Assembly (NCBI RefSeq): GCF_018408705.1
Contig: NZ_AP023421.1
Coordinates: forward strand, 310,001 to 374,000
DNA length: 64,000 nucleotides
Source: Pusillibacter faecalis
Lineage (GTDB): Bacteria > Bacillota > Clostridia > Oscillospirales > Oscillospiraceae
Direction of reading: 5' to 3'
The position numbers and the translations under genes are program-made. Under the pieces are notes generated by a model. It saw nothing but the letters and a program-made list of their open reading frames with translations. It did not search any database and was not told the DNA's origin. Positions 42,822 through 51,727 of the stretch are shown here, piece after piece. The stretch's first letter is position 1. Each line of letters begins with the position of its first letter.

Positions 42822-45473
42822 TTATGCCTGCATTGCTTTGGCGGATTCCTCCAGCTTGACGATCAATTCACGATATTTGGCTGCCTTCTCCTTTTCTGCG
42901 TTGACCACTGCCTCTGGCGCCCGAGAGACAAACTTCTCGTTGGAGAGCTTCTGCTCCACCAGGCGCAGGCCGTTTTCTGCTTTCTCCCGCTCCTTGGCAA
43001 TTCGTTCCAGCTCCGCCTGGATGTCCACCAGCTCACTCAGCGGCATATAAACCGTGGCATTATGGGTGACAACAGTGACCTGCCCAGAGAGATCCGTTGG
43101 CGCTGCCTCCGCAAAAGAGATCTCACTGGCGTAGGCCAGACGCTGAATGAAGTGCAGTCCCTGGGTGTAGATCTCCGGAGAGGCTGTCACCAGCAGCACC
43201 TCCGCCTTCCGGGAGGGTGGTACGTTCATCTCTGAACGGCGGGCGCGAATGGCTTTGATGGTGTCCATCACAGCCTCTATGGCCGCCTCCTCTGCAGGGA
43301 AGCACAAGCTTTGCTGATACTCCGGCCACCGGCTGGTCATGAGAAAGCGAGTCTCAGCGCCGCCAGCCTGTCGGGGCAGTGCCTGGAAAATCTCCTCCGT
43401 GATGAAGGGCATGAAGGGATGCAGCAACTTCAAAAGCTCTACCAAAACGTAGCACAGCACATTCTGGGCCGCCAAGCTGCCACCTGTATCTTCTCCATTC
43501 AGCCGGGTTTTGGTCAGCTCAATATACCAGTCGCAATAGGTGTCCCAAAGGAAGTCATAGACCTTGGCGGAGGCCACCCCGATCTCATAGACATCCAGGT
43601 TCTCCGTAACATCCCGTACCAGGGTGTTCAGCTTAGAGAGCACCCACTTGTCCTCTGCGGCCAACTCCTCCGCAGCAGGCAGACGATACTGGTCTATGGT
43701 CAAATTCATCATCACAAACCGGCTGGCGTTCCAGACCTTGTTTGCGAAGTTCCGCATGGCCTCGCATTTTTCTGTATAGAAGCGCATGTCGTTTCCGGGG
43801 CTGTTGCCGGTAATGAGGTTAAAGCGCAGTGCGTCGGCGCCGTACTTCTCCGCGATTTCCAGCGGGTCAATGCCATTGCCCAGGGACTTGGACATTTTAC
43901 GGCCCTTGTCATCCCGCACCAAACCGTGGATCAGGACTGTGTGGAAAGGAATCTCTTTCATCTGCTCACAGCCAGAGAAGATCATCCGAGCCACCCAGAA
44001 GAAAATAATATCATAGCCAGTGACCATCACGGATGTTGGATAGTAGAAGTCCAAATCCCCGGTCTTATCAGGCCAGCCCAAGGTGGAGAAGGGCCACAGG
44101 GCGGAGGAGAACCAGGTGTCCAGCACGTCGCTGTCCCGGGTCAGGTGGGTGGAACCGCACTTGGCACATGCCGTCGGGTCTTCTCGAGAGACATTGATAT
44201 GGCCGCAGTCGTCGCAATACCAAGCAGGAATCTGATGCCCCCACCAGAGCTGCCGGGAGATACACCAGTCATGGACATTTTCCATCCAGTTGATATAGGT
44301 CTTGGAAAAGCGCTCCGGGACGAACTTCACCTCACCGTCCCGCACCACCCGAAGAGCCTCTTTCGCCAGCGGCTCCATCTTGACAAACCACTGGGCGGAG
44401 ATCAGCGGCTCCACGTCGTTATGGCAGCGGTAGCAGGTGCCGACGTTGTGGTTGTAAGCTTCCGTCTTCACAAGATACCCCTGTTCCTCCAGGTCCTTCA
44501 CGATCTGCTTGCGGCACTCATAGCGGTCCATTCCATGGTAAGGTCCGCCGTTTTCATTGATTCTGCCATCGTCGCCGATGCAGCGGATCATCTCCAGATG
44601 GTGCCGCTGGCCCACCTCAAAGTCATTGGGATCGTGGGCGGGGGTCATCTTCACTGCGCCGGTTCCAAAGCCCAGCTCCACGTAGTCGTCTGCCACAATG
44701 GGAATCTCCCGGTTCATGATGGGCAGGATGCAGGTCTTTCCGACCAGGTGCTGAAACCGCTCGTCCTCCGGGTTCACGGCAACGCCGGTGTCTCCCATCA
44801 TCGTCTCAGGCCGGGTGGTGGCCACCACCAGATCCCCGGAGCCATCAGAGAGAGGGTAGCGAATATGCCAGAGATGACCAGGCTTGTCCACATACTCCAC
44901 CTCCGCGTCGGAGAGGGCGGTGACACAGTGGGGACACCAATTGATAATTCGGCTTCCCTTGTAGATGAGCCCCTTATCATACAGCTCGCAGAAGGTCTCC
45001 CGCACCGCTTTGGAGCAGCCCTCGTCCATGGTGAAGCGGGCTCGGCTCCAGTCACAGGAAACGCCCATCTTTTTCTGCTGGGCAACGATTCGCCCGCCAT
45101 AGGTCTCCTTCCACTTCCATACCCGCTGGAGGAACTTCTCCCGCCCCAGGTCATAGCGGGTCAGGCCCTCCTTGGTGCGCAGCTCCTCTTCCACCTTGAT
45201 CTGGGTAGCGATGCCGGCGTGATCAGTGCCAGGAACCCAGAGTGTGGAGTAGCCCTGCATCCGCTTAAAGCGGGTCAGGATGTCCTGGAGGGTGCAGTCC
45301 ATGGCGTGACCCATGTGGAGCTGCCCCGTTACATTGGGGGGCGGCATGACAATGGAAAAGGGCTTTTTCGCGGGATCAGGGTCTCCGTTAAAGCAGCCGC
45401 CCTGCTCCCACATCGCATAGATGCGCTCTTCCACCTGCTGCGGTTCATACACCTTTGGCAGTTCTTTGTTCAT
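42822..45473 (-). CDS. valS: Valine--tRNA ligase
   Basis: 883 aa. Class I synthetase with HIGH-type PPPNVTGQLHMGHAMDCT (about 48-65), KMSKSLGNGIDP (KMSKS) near 527, the editing domain (TTRPETMMGDTGVAVNP), an anticodon-binding domain and a C-terminal coiled coil (ELERIAKEREKAENGLRLVEQKLSNEKF). The ATG follows ggagaatgccaag. It is second in a T-box-controlled operon behind a GNAT acetyltransferase. Confidence 0.98.
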   Translation of the reverse strand: MNKELPKVYEPQQVEERIYAMWEQGGCFNGDPDPAKKPFSIVMPPPNVTGQLHMGHAMDCTLQDILTRFKRMQGYSTLWVPGTDHAGIATQIKVEEELRTKEGLTRYDLGREKFLQRVWKWKETYGGRIVAQQKKMGVSCDWSRARFTMDEGCSKAVRETFCELYDKGLIYKGSRIINWCPHCVTALSDAEVEYVDKPGHLWHIRYPLSDGSGDLVVATTRPETMMGDTGVAVNPEDERFQHLVGKTCILPIMNREIPIVADDYVELGFGTGAVKMTPAHDPNDFEVGQRHHLEMIRCIGDDGRINENGGPYHGMDRYECRKQIVKDLEEQGYLVKTEAYNHNVGTCYRCHNDVEPLISAQWFVKMEPLAKEALRVVRDGEVKFVPERFSKTYINWMENVHDWCISRQLWWGHQIPAWYCDDCGHINVSREDPTACAKCGSTHLTRDSDVLDTWFSSALWPFSTLGWPDKTGDLDFYYPTSVMVTGYDIIFFWVARMIFSGCEQMKEIPFHTVLIHGLVRDDKGRKMSKSLGNGIDPLEIAEKYGADALRFNLITGNSPGNDMRFYTEKCEAMRNFANKVWNASRFVMMNLTIDQYRLPAAEELAAEDKWVLSKLNTLVRDVTENLDVYEIGVASAKVYDFLWDTYCDWYIELTKTRLNGEDTGGSLAAQNVLCYVLVELLKLLHPFMPFITEEIFQALPRQAGGAETRFLMTSRWPEYQQSLCFPAEEAAIEAVMDTIKAIRARRSEMNVPPSRKAEVLLVTASPEIYTQGLHFIQRLAYASEISFAEAAPTDLSGQVTVVTHNATVYMPLSELVDIQAELERIAKEREKAENGLRLVEQKLSNEKFVSRAPEAVVNAEKEKAAKYRELIVKLEESAKAMQA

Positions 45474-45485
45474 CTTGGCATTCTC

Positions 45486-46025
45486 CTATTCTAAAGCAAT
45501 CTGTTTCTGCATGGAATCTGCTAGATCGGTCTTCTCATACGCAAGTCTGGGGCTTCCCTGGTAGGAAATCACGCCGCACTTCTCAAAGCCGTTTTTGACA
45601 AGGATATGCTGCATCCTTCGGTTGTCAAAGCCTGTATCCGCGCGGAGGCTGCAACTCTCTCTGGCAAGGCACAACTCCCCCGCCAGGCGAAACGCCGCAT
45701 CTCCCAGCCCTCTTCCCCGGAAGTCGCTGCTGAGTGCCAGCCGGTGCACTACCGCATAGGGCCCCGCGGTCCGCCAGGCTCCGTCAATGTTCTCATAGGC
45801 AGGCTCACCTGCAAAATCAATGCAGAGATAGCCCGCGATGGCTCCGTCCACCAGCAAAGCATAGCCTCTCTGGAACCGGATATCCTCCAGAATCGTGTCC
45901 CGGTTTGGGTAGTTTTCCGTCCACTGAATAAACCCTTGCTCCTGCTGAAATCTCCGCCCAGCGCGGAGAATTTCCTCATATTGTTCCAGGTGCTCTGCTT
46001 TTGCCGTCTCCAGCTGTATCTCCAT
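45486..46025 (-). CDS. GNAT-family N-acetyltransferase
   Basis: 179 aa from the ATG at 46025 behind gcggaggggacgag. Acetyl-CoA motif A reads VVHRLALSSDFRGRGLGDAAFRLA (about 108-130) and the C-terminal HILVKNGFEKCGVISYQG follows the family pattern. It lies between the T-box leader and valS, 12 bp before valS, so it is induced by valine-tRNA starvation together with the synthetase. Substrate unknown; possibly an aminoacyl or amino-acid acetyltransferase, but that is only a suggestion from context. Confidence 0.88.
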   Translation of the reverse strand: MEIQLETAKAEHLEQYEEILRAGRRFQQEQGFIQWTENYPNRDTILEDIRFQRGYALLVDGAIAGYLCIDFAGEPAYENIDGAWRTAGPYAVVHRLALSSDFRGRGLGDAAFRLAGELCLARESCSLRADTGFDNRRMQHILVKNGFEKCGVISYQGSPRLAYEKTDLADSMQKQIALE

Positions 46026-46052
46026 CTCGTCCCCTCCGCTACGGTATATCAA

Positions 46053-46315
46053 AAAACGCCCTGAGCCTTTTGGCTCAGGGCGGACAAAATCATCCGTGGT
46101 ACCACCTGAATTCGGGAAATTCCCGCACTTATGGGCGCAGCACGCCCTTCCCGATAACGGAGGGACTTCCGCCGTAGCTTACTTGTCCGTTTCAGCTCCG
46201 GTGCTCCGGGGCGACTTCGCCGGCTGCTGCGCGAGCGCTCTCACCAACCGCGCCCTCTCTTGGCTTTCGCAAACCGGGTACTGCTCCCCATCTCAGCAGT
46301 TCTTCTGATATACTT
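46053..46315 (-). ncRNA. T-box riboswitch for the GNAT-valS operon
   Basis: On the minus strand AGGTGGTACCACGG (46094-46107) is the T-box, followed by terminator arms CGCCCTGAGCC / GGCTCAGGGCG (46057-46082) and a run of T. About 210 nt of leader precede it, holding stem I. The downstream valS implies tRNA-Val sensing. Confidence 0.9.
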
Positions 46316-46320
46316 CCGTC

Positions 46321-46349
46321 AGTATAATATACCCAGTTTGGATTGTCAA
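46321..46349 (-). promoter_or_regulatory. Promoter of the T-box-GNAT-valS operon
   Basis: On the minus strand TTGACA (46344-46349), 17-bp spacer, TATACT (46321-46326): a near-consensus sigma-A promoter placed just before the leader. Confidence 0.85.
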
Positions 46350-46352
46350 GCG

Positions 46353-47045
46353 TCAGCTCATCCGTAAAATTTCCTTTTTCAGCCTGGAAATAATGCGCTT
46401 TTCCAGCCGGGAGATATAGCTCTGGGAAATTCCTAGCTGATCCGCCACTTCCTTTTGGGTCTGCTCGTTTCCGCCGCCCAGTCCAAAGCGCATGGTAATA
46501 ATCTGTTTTTCTCTGGGTGAGAGCAGATCAATCGCCGCTGCCAAAAGGCTGCGGTCCACATCTTCCTCAATGGGGCGCATAACAACATCTGCATCAGTCC
46601 CCAGCACATCCGAGAGCAGCAGCTCATTGCCATCCCAATCCGTGTTTAAGGGCTCATCAAAGGACACCTCTCCTCTCCGGTTAGCATTTTTCCGCAGGTA
46701 CATGAGGATTTCATTCTCAATACACCGTGAGGCATATGTCGCCAGCTTGATATTTTTATCCGCCCGATAGGTGCCCACCGCCTTAATCAAGCCAATCGTC
46801 CCAATCGAGATCAAGTCCTCGATATTGATTCCTGTATTCTCAAAGCGTCTTGCGATGTATACCACCAACCGCAAATTATGTTCAATCAGCTCCTGCCGGG
46901 CGCTCTCCTCCTCCATGTGCTTGAGAAGTTCCGCTTCCCGCTCCTTGCTCAGAGGCGGTGGAAGTGTATCGCTGCCGCCGATATAATGAATGGGTGGTGT
47001 CAGTCCCAGCTTTCTCAGCAGCCATTGCAAAATGTTGACGTCCAT
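46353..47045 (-). CDS. sigE: Sporulation sigma factor E (pro-form)
   Basis: 230 aa behind gggaggcaggt. The start [20 protein letters not shown] before [13 protein letters not shown] is the pro-sequence removed by SpoIIGA, a little shorter than in Bacillus. The core ([36 protein letters not shown]; region 4 [22 protein letters not shown]) is nearly diagnostic of mother-cell sigma E. It is encoded directly after spoIIGA, whose frame overlaps its 5' end. Confidence 0.97.
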   Translation of the reverse strand: MDVNILQWLLRKLGLTPPIHYIGGSDTLPPPLSKEREAELLKHMEEESARQELIEHNLRLVVYIARRFENTGINIEDLISIGTIGLIKAVGTYRADKNIKLATYASRCIENEILMYLRKNANRRGEVSFDEPLNTDWDGNELLLSDVLGTDADVVMRPIEEDVDRSLLAAAIDLLSPREKQIITMRFGLGGGNEQTQKEVADQLGISQSYISRLEKRIISRLKKEILRMS

Positions 47046-47919
47046 ACCTGCCTCCCTTTCTCACTTCGCCGCCCCAAAGGGCCGCATAACCTGATCCCAA
47101 CGCAGAAGGGGCCAGCGCCACGGGCGCGCCCTGGTAGCATATACCGCCCACCTCCACCCAATCCGTCCGGATAACCAGCAAGAACCCACTGTCTGTCCCC
47201 ACTGCGTGGTAGGGTAACAGGCGCGGCCGCAGACCAGGCATGGCTGCCATCAATGGCTCCAGCAGCTCTGTGGGTCGCCCCAGCCTCTCCCGCGTGAGAA
47301 TCTGCCGGACCGGCCGCGGTAAAACGGTGTCCAGTGCCCCATAAGCCAACACTAGAACCGGACGGCCTCCCATAGGCTCTCGTAGGCTGTTCCCATTATC
47401 CCGCAGTGCCGCGAGCTTGATAGTCTTTCCCTCCATGCAAATCCGCACCGTCAGCACTTCCCCTTCTATATTGTGACGTGCCGCCGCACGAAAAACCACT
47501 GTCAATACCAAATCCGCACTGCCAGCCGCAATCAGCAAAACCTTTGTATCCACATCCGTATAAAAAATTCCGTTCACCATCGGAACCGCGCTGCCGGCCA
47601 GTACCCCCAGAGCCATCACGCACCCCGCCAAGGCACAGGAGAGCGCAAAAAGCAGCAGCGTCAGCCTTGCCAAATGCTCCTCCCCGCCATAGGCGATCAG
47701 AGTCACACAAACGCCCACCGCAAGCTTCACCGGCGCCGCCGCTAAAAAACCGCATCCCGGCAAAAACACTGCCACCGCATAGCCTCCACCTGCCAGCGCA
47801 GCCAGCAGATATCGACGGCGCCGCAGGGGAATGCCCGCCAGCCGTGCTGTTACCAGACAGAGCAGATAATCCATCAACGTATTGAGCACAAATACGCTGT
47901 CTATGTATACCACCGTCAT
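46882..47919 (-). CDS. spoIIGA: Sigma-E processing peptidase SpoIIGA
   Basis: 345 aa. Five N-terminal membrane helices (residues 1-145) and a C-terminal aspartic-protease-like domain with [12 protein letters not shown], active Asp174. It cleaves pro-sigma E in the mother cell. The conserved domain ends around [10 protein letters not shown] (about 280); the last 54 residues come from the frame overlapping the first 164 bp of sigE and look like unselected sequence, so an indel may have removed the normal stop just before sigE. Confidence 0.93.
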   Translation of the reverse strand: MTVVYIDSVFVLNTLMDYLLCLVTARLAGIPLRRRRYLLAALAGGGYAVAVFLPGCGFLAAAPVKLAVGVCVTLIAYGGEEHLARLTLLLFALSCALAGCVMALGVLAGSAVPMVNGIFYTDVDTKVLLIAAGSADLVLTVVFRAAARHNIEGEVLTVRICMEGKTIKLAALRDNGNSLREPMGGRPVLVLAYGALDTVLPRPVRQILTRERLGRPTELLEPLMAAMPGLRPRLLPYHAVGTDSGFLLVIRTDWVEVGGICYQGAPVALAPSALGSGYAALWGGEVRKGGRYGRQHFAMAAEKAGTDTTHSLYRRQRYTSTASEQGAGSGTSQAHGGGERPAGAD

Positions 47920-47959
47920 CGCTCCACTCCCTCCCTGTCCAAGAGGACAGCGTGCTCCT

Positions 47960-47994
47960 ATTATAGAGCAAGCCCTTTAGAAAAGCCGTCGCAA
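47960..47994 (-). promoter_or_regulatory. Putative spoIIG promoter with long spacer
   Basis: TATAAT at 47960-47965 (minus strand). No -35 at 17 bp; TTGCGA lies 23 bp upstream (47989-47994). Bacillus spoIIG also has an over-long spacer that requires Spo0A. Confidence 0.45.
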
Positions 47995-48010
47995 AAAGGG
48001 GGTAAACTAG

Positions 48011-48038
48011 AGGGCGGGCAGCTTTCGCCGCCCGCCCA
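48011..48038. terminator. GC-rich hairpin after the 30-aa peptide gene
   Basis: GGGCGGGCAGC / GCCGCCCGCCC stem with a tttc loop; weak T-run on either side. Confidence 0.5.
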
Positions 48039-48042
48039 GACC

Positions 48043-48135
48043 TCATATGTATGGCACAATCATGGAGGCCGCTAATGCCACGACCATCACCACAACCAGT
48101 ACGAGGGCAATCGCCCTGCTTACCTTCCTATTCAT
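48043..48135 (-). CDS. 30-aa single-helix membrane peptide
   Basis: MNRKVSRAIALVLVVVMVVA followed by LAASMIVPYI. A basic N-terminus and one membrane helix, ending after PYI. The ribosome site (gaggaagacc) lies in the 3' end of the DUF951 gene, whose stop overlaps this start (ATGAATAG). Size and shape recall the stressosome miniprotein Prli42 of Firmicutes, but this is a resemblance only. Confidence 0.6.
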   Translation of the reverse strand: MNRKVSRAIALVLVVVMVVALAASMIVPYI

Positions 48136-48322
48136 GGTCTTCCTCCTCTTTCAAAATTTTACGGATGCTCTTCTCCGCTTTGCTGCGGGGTAACATCAGC
48201 TCGTGGCCGCAGCCTAAGCATTTGAGCTTGATATCCATGCCCACCCGCAGAATCTCCCAGTGTGTACTTCCACAGGGATGGGGCTTTTTCATCTCCACCT
48301 TATCATGTAGATGCAGGTCCAT
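48128..48322 (-). CDS. DUF951 protein
   Basis: 64 aa behind aggaggaagtgt. MDLHLHDKVEMKKPHPCGST, then W-x-I-x-R-x-G-x-D-I-K-L-K-C-x-G-C, which is the DUF951 signature with a CPxC-like zinc-ribbon spacing (Cys17, Cys35, Cys38). Highly conserved small Firmicutes protein, often near rpsF/spo0J or mscS, function unknown. Confidence 0.92.
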   Translation of the reverse strand: MDLHLHDKVEMKKPHPCGSTHWEILRVGMDIKLKCLGCGHELMLPRSKAEKSIRKILKEEEDHE

Positions 48323-48414
48323 ACACTTCCTCCTGTCAATCCATGCTTTCCTCGCGCATATAGTGGCCTATGCGAACATTACGCCGCAGACGCGGCAGAA
48401 TAGGATGCGATCAT

Positions 48415-49341
48415 ATGCCGGAAAACAAACAATTCCCACCCGAGGGCCTGCGCCCTCCCACCGCGTATACCATCGATACCCTCAAGGCGGCTGCGGACAG
48501 CGGTGAAATTCTAGAAGCCATCACCCAGCGGTGCGGCGCTGACCACACGCTTCATTTCTCCCTAGACGGTATTGCGGCCCGAATGCCGCGAGAGGAGGCC
48601 GTTGCCCCCTGGATCAGCGGCGCAACTCGGGAGATTGCTGTTCTTTCCCGGGTAGGACGGCCCACCTGCTTTGTGGTCTCCTCCCTCCAAAGCGATGCGA
48701 AAGGCGCACCGCTCGCGCTCCTCAGCCGCAGAGCCGCTCAGGAAACAGCCATGGAGTTCTTCTTAGAGCATCTAGAGCCTGGCATGGTACTCACATGTCG
48801 GGTCGTCCGGCTGGAATCCTTCGGTGCTTTTTTGGACATCGGCTGTGGTGTGGTTGCCATGCTGCCCATTGAGCACATCTCCGTCTCCCGCATCCACCAC
48901 TCAAACCAACGGTTCCAAGAGGGACAGAAGATTCTGGCGGCAGTCTACAGGATAGACCCGGAAAACCGCCGGATCACTATGAGCCATCGGGAGCTCCTAG
49001 GCACCTGGATGGAAAACGCCAGCCGATTCCAGCCCGGGGAGACGGTACGCGGCATTGTCCGCAGCGTCAAGCCTTACGGTAGCTTCATTGAGCTCTCGCC
49101 CAATCTCTCCGGCCTTGCGGACAGCCGCGAGGACCTGGAGGTCGGTGACGAGGTATCGGTCTTTATCAAGAATATCCGCCCGGAACGAATGAAAGTCAAG
49201 CTGCAGGTCATCGAAAAACTGCCGCTGACAGAATCCATTCCCCCGCTCGCTTATCAGATCACCGACGGAAAGCTGGACCGCTGGACTTACTCTCCTCCGG
49301 GCTGTGAAAAAGTCGTGGAGACAGTGTTTACTGCCCCTTGA
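48415..49341 (+). CDS. S1 RNA-binding-domain protein (ribosomal S1-like)
   Basis: 308 aa from the ATG at 48415 (MPENKQFPPEG); an upstream in-frame start at 48370 lacks a ribosome site. Two S1/OB domains: about 133-200 (GMVLTCRVVRLESFGAFLDIGCGVVAMLPIEHIS) and 214-275 (GETVRGIVRSVKPYGSFIELSPNLSGLAD). Shorter than RpsA, like the S1-like proteins of Clostridia that bind mRNA. The C-terminal residues overlap rarA by 14 bp, convergently. Confidence 0.9.
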   Translation: MPENKQFPPEGLRPPTAYTIDTLKAAADSGEILEAITQRCGADHTLHFSLDGIAARMPREEAVAPWISGATREIAVLSRVGRPTCFVVSSLQSDAKGAPLALLSRRAAQETAMEFFLEHLEPGMVLTCRVVRLESFGAFLDIGCGVVAMLPIEHISVSRIHHSNQRFQEGQKILAAVYRIDPENRRITMSHRELLGTWMENASRFQPGETVRGIVRSVKPYGSFIELSPNLSGLADSREDLEVGDEVSVFIKNIRPERMKVKLQVIEKLPLTESIPPLAYQITDGKLDRWTYSPPGCEKVVETVFTAP

Positions 49342-50596
49342 TCTTCTCCCAATATGTCCTAGCCGCCTGCTCGGTCTTGTTGTCTCCGTACTGATAATAG
49401 ACGACATCCTTCAGGGCATCCGGCAGATACTGCTGCCGAACCCAGTGCCCGGTGAAATTGTGTGGATAGAGGTAGCCTTGCTCCCGCTCCTGACCAGCGG
49501 TGTCCGCGTGGACGTTTTGAAGCTCTCGGGGAACATCCCCGGTGCGGCCGGCCTTCACGTCTGCCCAGGCGGCGGCAATCCCAGCCGAGGTACTGTTGGA
49601 CTTCGGCGCCGTGGCAAGCAGCACAGCGGCTTGGGCCAGGGGCAGCTGTGCCTCCGGCAGGCCCAGCTGCATAGCCGCGTCCACACAGGCTTTGACAATG
49701 ACAACCGCCTGGGGATAAGCCATGCCAATATCCTCACTGGCGGAACACAGCAGCCGCCTACAGGGGGTGATCAGATCTCCTGCCTCCAGAAAGCGGGCCA
49801 GGTAATGCAGCGCCGCGTCCGGGTCGCTGCCCCGGAGGGACTTCATCAGCGCCGAGGCCAAATCATACATGGCGTCGCCGCCCCGGTCATAGCGCATAGC
49901 GCTGCGCTGCGACACCTGTAAAGTATCTTCCCTCGTCAGCCTGAGTTTCCCGTCCACCGGAATAGCCGCCTGACAGAGAAGCTCTACCGCATTGATGGCC
50001 TTGCGCACATCGCCGCCGCAGGCAGTGGCGATGTGCCTGGGCACCTCATCCTCCCATTCCACAGGCAGATCCAACCGCTCCCGCTCCATATTCAACGCCC
50101 GCCGCACAGCAGGTTCCACCTCCGCCGGCGCCACGGGCTTGAACTCAAACACCGTGCTGCGGGAGAGAAGCGCCCCGTAGACATAGAAATACGGATTCTC
50201 CGTGGTAGAGGCAATCAGCGTTAAAGAGCCGTTCTCCATAAACTCCAACAGGCTCTGCTGCTGCTTTTTATTAAAATACTGAATCTCATCCAGATACAGC
50301 AGAATCCCGCCTGGAGCCAGCAGCGTCCCTACATCCGCGATGATATCCTTGATGTCCTGCAGCGAGGCTGTGGTGGCGTTGAGCCGGTGGAGGGTCTTAT
50401 GGGTCTGCTGGGCAATGATGTTGGCAATGGTCGTCTTTCCGGTGCCGGAGGGACCGTAAAAAACCATATTGACGTCAGTACCGCTCTCAATCAGGCGGCG
50501 GAGCACAGCGCCAGGGGCCAGTAAATGCCGCTGGCCCACTACCTCATCCAGGGTTTTGGGACGGATTTCGTCCGCCAGAGGCCGCTTCATAACCAT
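49328..50596 (-). CDS. rarA: Replication-associated recombination protein RarA/MgsA
   Basis: 422 aa. MKRPLADEIRPKTLDEVVGQRHLLAPG, Walker A GPSGTGKTTIAN (about 49-60), Walker B LYLDEIQYFNKKQQ, and the C-terminal RarA domain with MPEGR-like QLGLPEAQLPLAQAAVLLATAPKSN and a final PHNFTGHWVRQQYLPD. It acts at stalled replication forks. Divergent from nth. Confidence 0.95.
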   Translation of the reverse strand: MVMKRPLADEIRPKTLDEVVGQRHLLAPGAVLRRLIESGTDVNMVFYGPSGTGKTTIANIIAQQTHKTLHRLNATTASLQDIKDIIADVGTLLAPGGILLYLDEIQYFNKKQQQSLLEFMENGSLTLIASTTENPYFYVYGALLSRSTVFEFKPVAPAEVEPAVRRALNMERERLDLPVEWEDEVPRHIATACGGDVRKAINAVELLCQAAIPVDGKLRLTREDTLQVSQRSAMRYDRGGDAMYDLASALMKSLRGSDPDAALHYLARFLEAGDLITPCRRLLCSASEDIGMAYPQAVVIVKACVDAAMQLGLPEAQLPLAQAAVLLATAPKSNSTSAGIAAAWADVKAGRTGDVPRELQNVHADTAGQEREQGYLYPHNFTGHWVRQQYLPDALKDVVYYQYGDNKTEQAARTYWEKIKGQ

Positions 50597-50721
50597 TTCT
50601 CCTCTTTGGCTGAATTTGATCTAATTTTATGATTATACCATATCATACCTCAGATTACTATGATTTTTTCTCTGGCCTTTTGCTGAAAGTTGTGGTATTC
50701 TGTCGGCATGAGGTGATGATC

Positions 50722-51357
50722 ATGAAATCAAAAGCCGCTGTGCGCCGCATTATTGAAACGCTGAAAGGGATTTATCCAGACTCGCTTTGTTCTTTGCAGT
50801 ATGAAAAAGATTACGAACTGCTCTTCGCCGTGCGTCTGGCGGCCCAGTGCACCGACGAACGGGTCAATCAGGTGACACCGGCTCTCTACAGCCGCTTCCC
50901 TACGCTGGAGAGCTTTGCCGAGGCTGACCCAAAGGAAGTCGGTGAATACATCCACTCCTGCGGCTTTTTCAACGGAAAGGCCCGGGATATCGTGGCATGT
51001 GCCAAGCAGCTGATCGAAAAGCACGGCGGCAGGGTTCCCGGTACCATGGAGGAACTGACCGCCCTTCCCGGCGTTGGAAGGAAGACGGCAAATTTGATTC
51101 TGGGCGACATTTTCGGCCAGCCGGCCTATGTCTGTGATACCCACTGTATCCGGATCACCGGCAAGCTGGGGATTACGGACGGCTCTAAGGACCCCATCAA
51201 GGTGGAGCGGCAACTCCGTGAGTGTATCCCCCCGGAGGAGTCCAACAATTTCTGTCACCGGATGGTGCTGTTTGGGCGGGATACTTGTATGGCCAGAAGC
51301 CCCCGTTGTCAAGAATGCCCTCTCAAGCAGGATTGCGACACCGGAAAAAAAAGATAA
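50722..51357 (+). CDS. nth: Endonuclease III
   Basis: 211 aa from the ATG at 50722, 8 bp after gaggtg; the ATG at 50716 is too near. HhH-GPD fold with LPGVGRKTANLILGD (catalytic Lys in the helix-hairpin-helix), VCDTHCIRITGKLG (catalytic Asp) and a C-terminal iron-sulfur loop C-x6-C-x2-C-x5-C (CMARSPRCQECPLKQDC). It is the DNA glycosylase/AP lyase for oxidised pyrimidines. Confidence 0.96.
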   Translation: MKSKAAVRRIIETLKGIYPDSLCSLQYEKDYELLFAVRLAAQCTDERVNQVTPALYSRFPTLESFAEADPKEVGEYIHSCGFFNGKARDIVACAKQLIEKHGGRVPGTMEELTALPGVGRKTANLILGDIFGQPAYVCDTHCIRITGKLGITDGSKDPIKVERQLRECIPPEESNNFCHRMVLFGRDTCMARSPRCQECPLKQDCDTGKKR

Positions 51358-51364
51358 AAGAGCC

Positions 51365-51396
51365 AAGTGCCTGTGCGAAAGCGCAGGCACTTTTTT
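51365..51396 (+). terminator. Terminator after nth
   Basis: AAGTGCCTGTGC-gaaa-GCGCAGGCACTT followed by TTTTT. Confidence 0.92.
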
Positions 51397-51451
51397 GTCT
51401 CTTCATTCATATACTGGTTTGAAACAACTTTACAGGTATATAGGAGGCAGT

Positions 51452-51709
51452 ATGAACGACATGACGGCAAAGCTGGCCGAACAGCTCAAAAGCAACCCCG
51501 CCGCCCTCCGCTCCCTGATGCAGTCCCAGGATGGGCAGGCGCTGATCCGGATGCTGACCCAGGGAGACCGGGGCGCTGGGCTCCAACAGGCGGCCCAAGC
51601 GGCAGCCAAGGGCAATCCGGCCCAGCTAACAGACATGATCAACCGGATGATGCAGAGTCCGGAAGGCGCGGCGCTGATTGAGCGCATCAACAAGGCAGTG
51701 CAGAAGTAA
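51452..51709 (+). CDS. Small helical protein, unknown (first of three)
   Basis: 85 aa behind aggaggcagt. Gln/Ala/Met-rich amphipathic helices: MTAKLAEQLKSNPAALRSLM, then TDMINRMMQSPEGAALIERI. No family recognised. Followed after 18 bp by a related-looking gene, so probably an operon with the next two. It resembles the small helical proteins seen beside spore-related genes in Oscillospiraceae, an impression only. Confidence 0.75.
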   Translation: MNDMTAKLAEQLKSNPAALRSLMQSQDGQALIRMLTQGDRGAGLQQAAQAAAKGNPAQLTDMINRMMQSPEGAALIERINKAVQK

Positions 51710-51727
51710 GGAAAGGCAGGGCTGGCC

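Noticed and set aside
43311..45494. A 727-codon open frame on the plus strand opposite valS
   Set aside because: It is wholly antisense to a certain synthetase gene, has no ribosome site or recognisable domains, and is a common by-product of GC-rich codon use.
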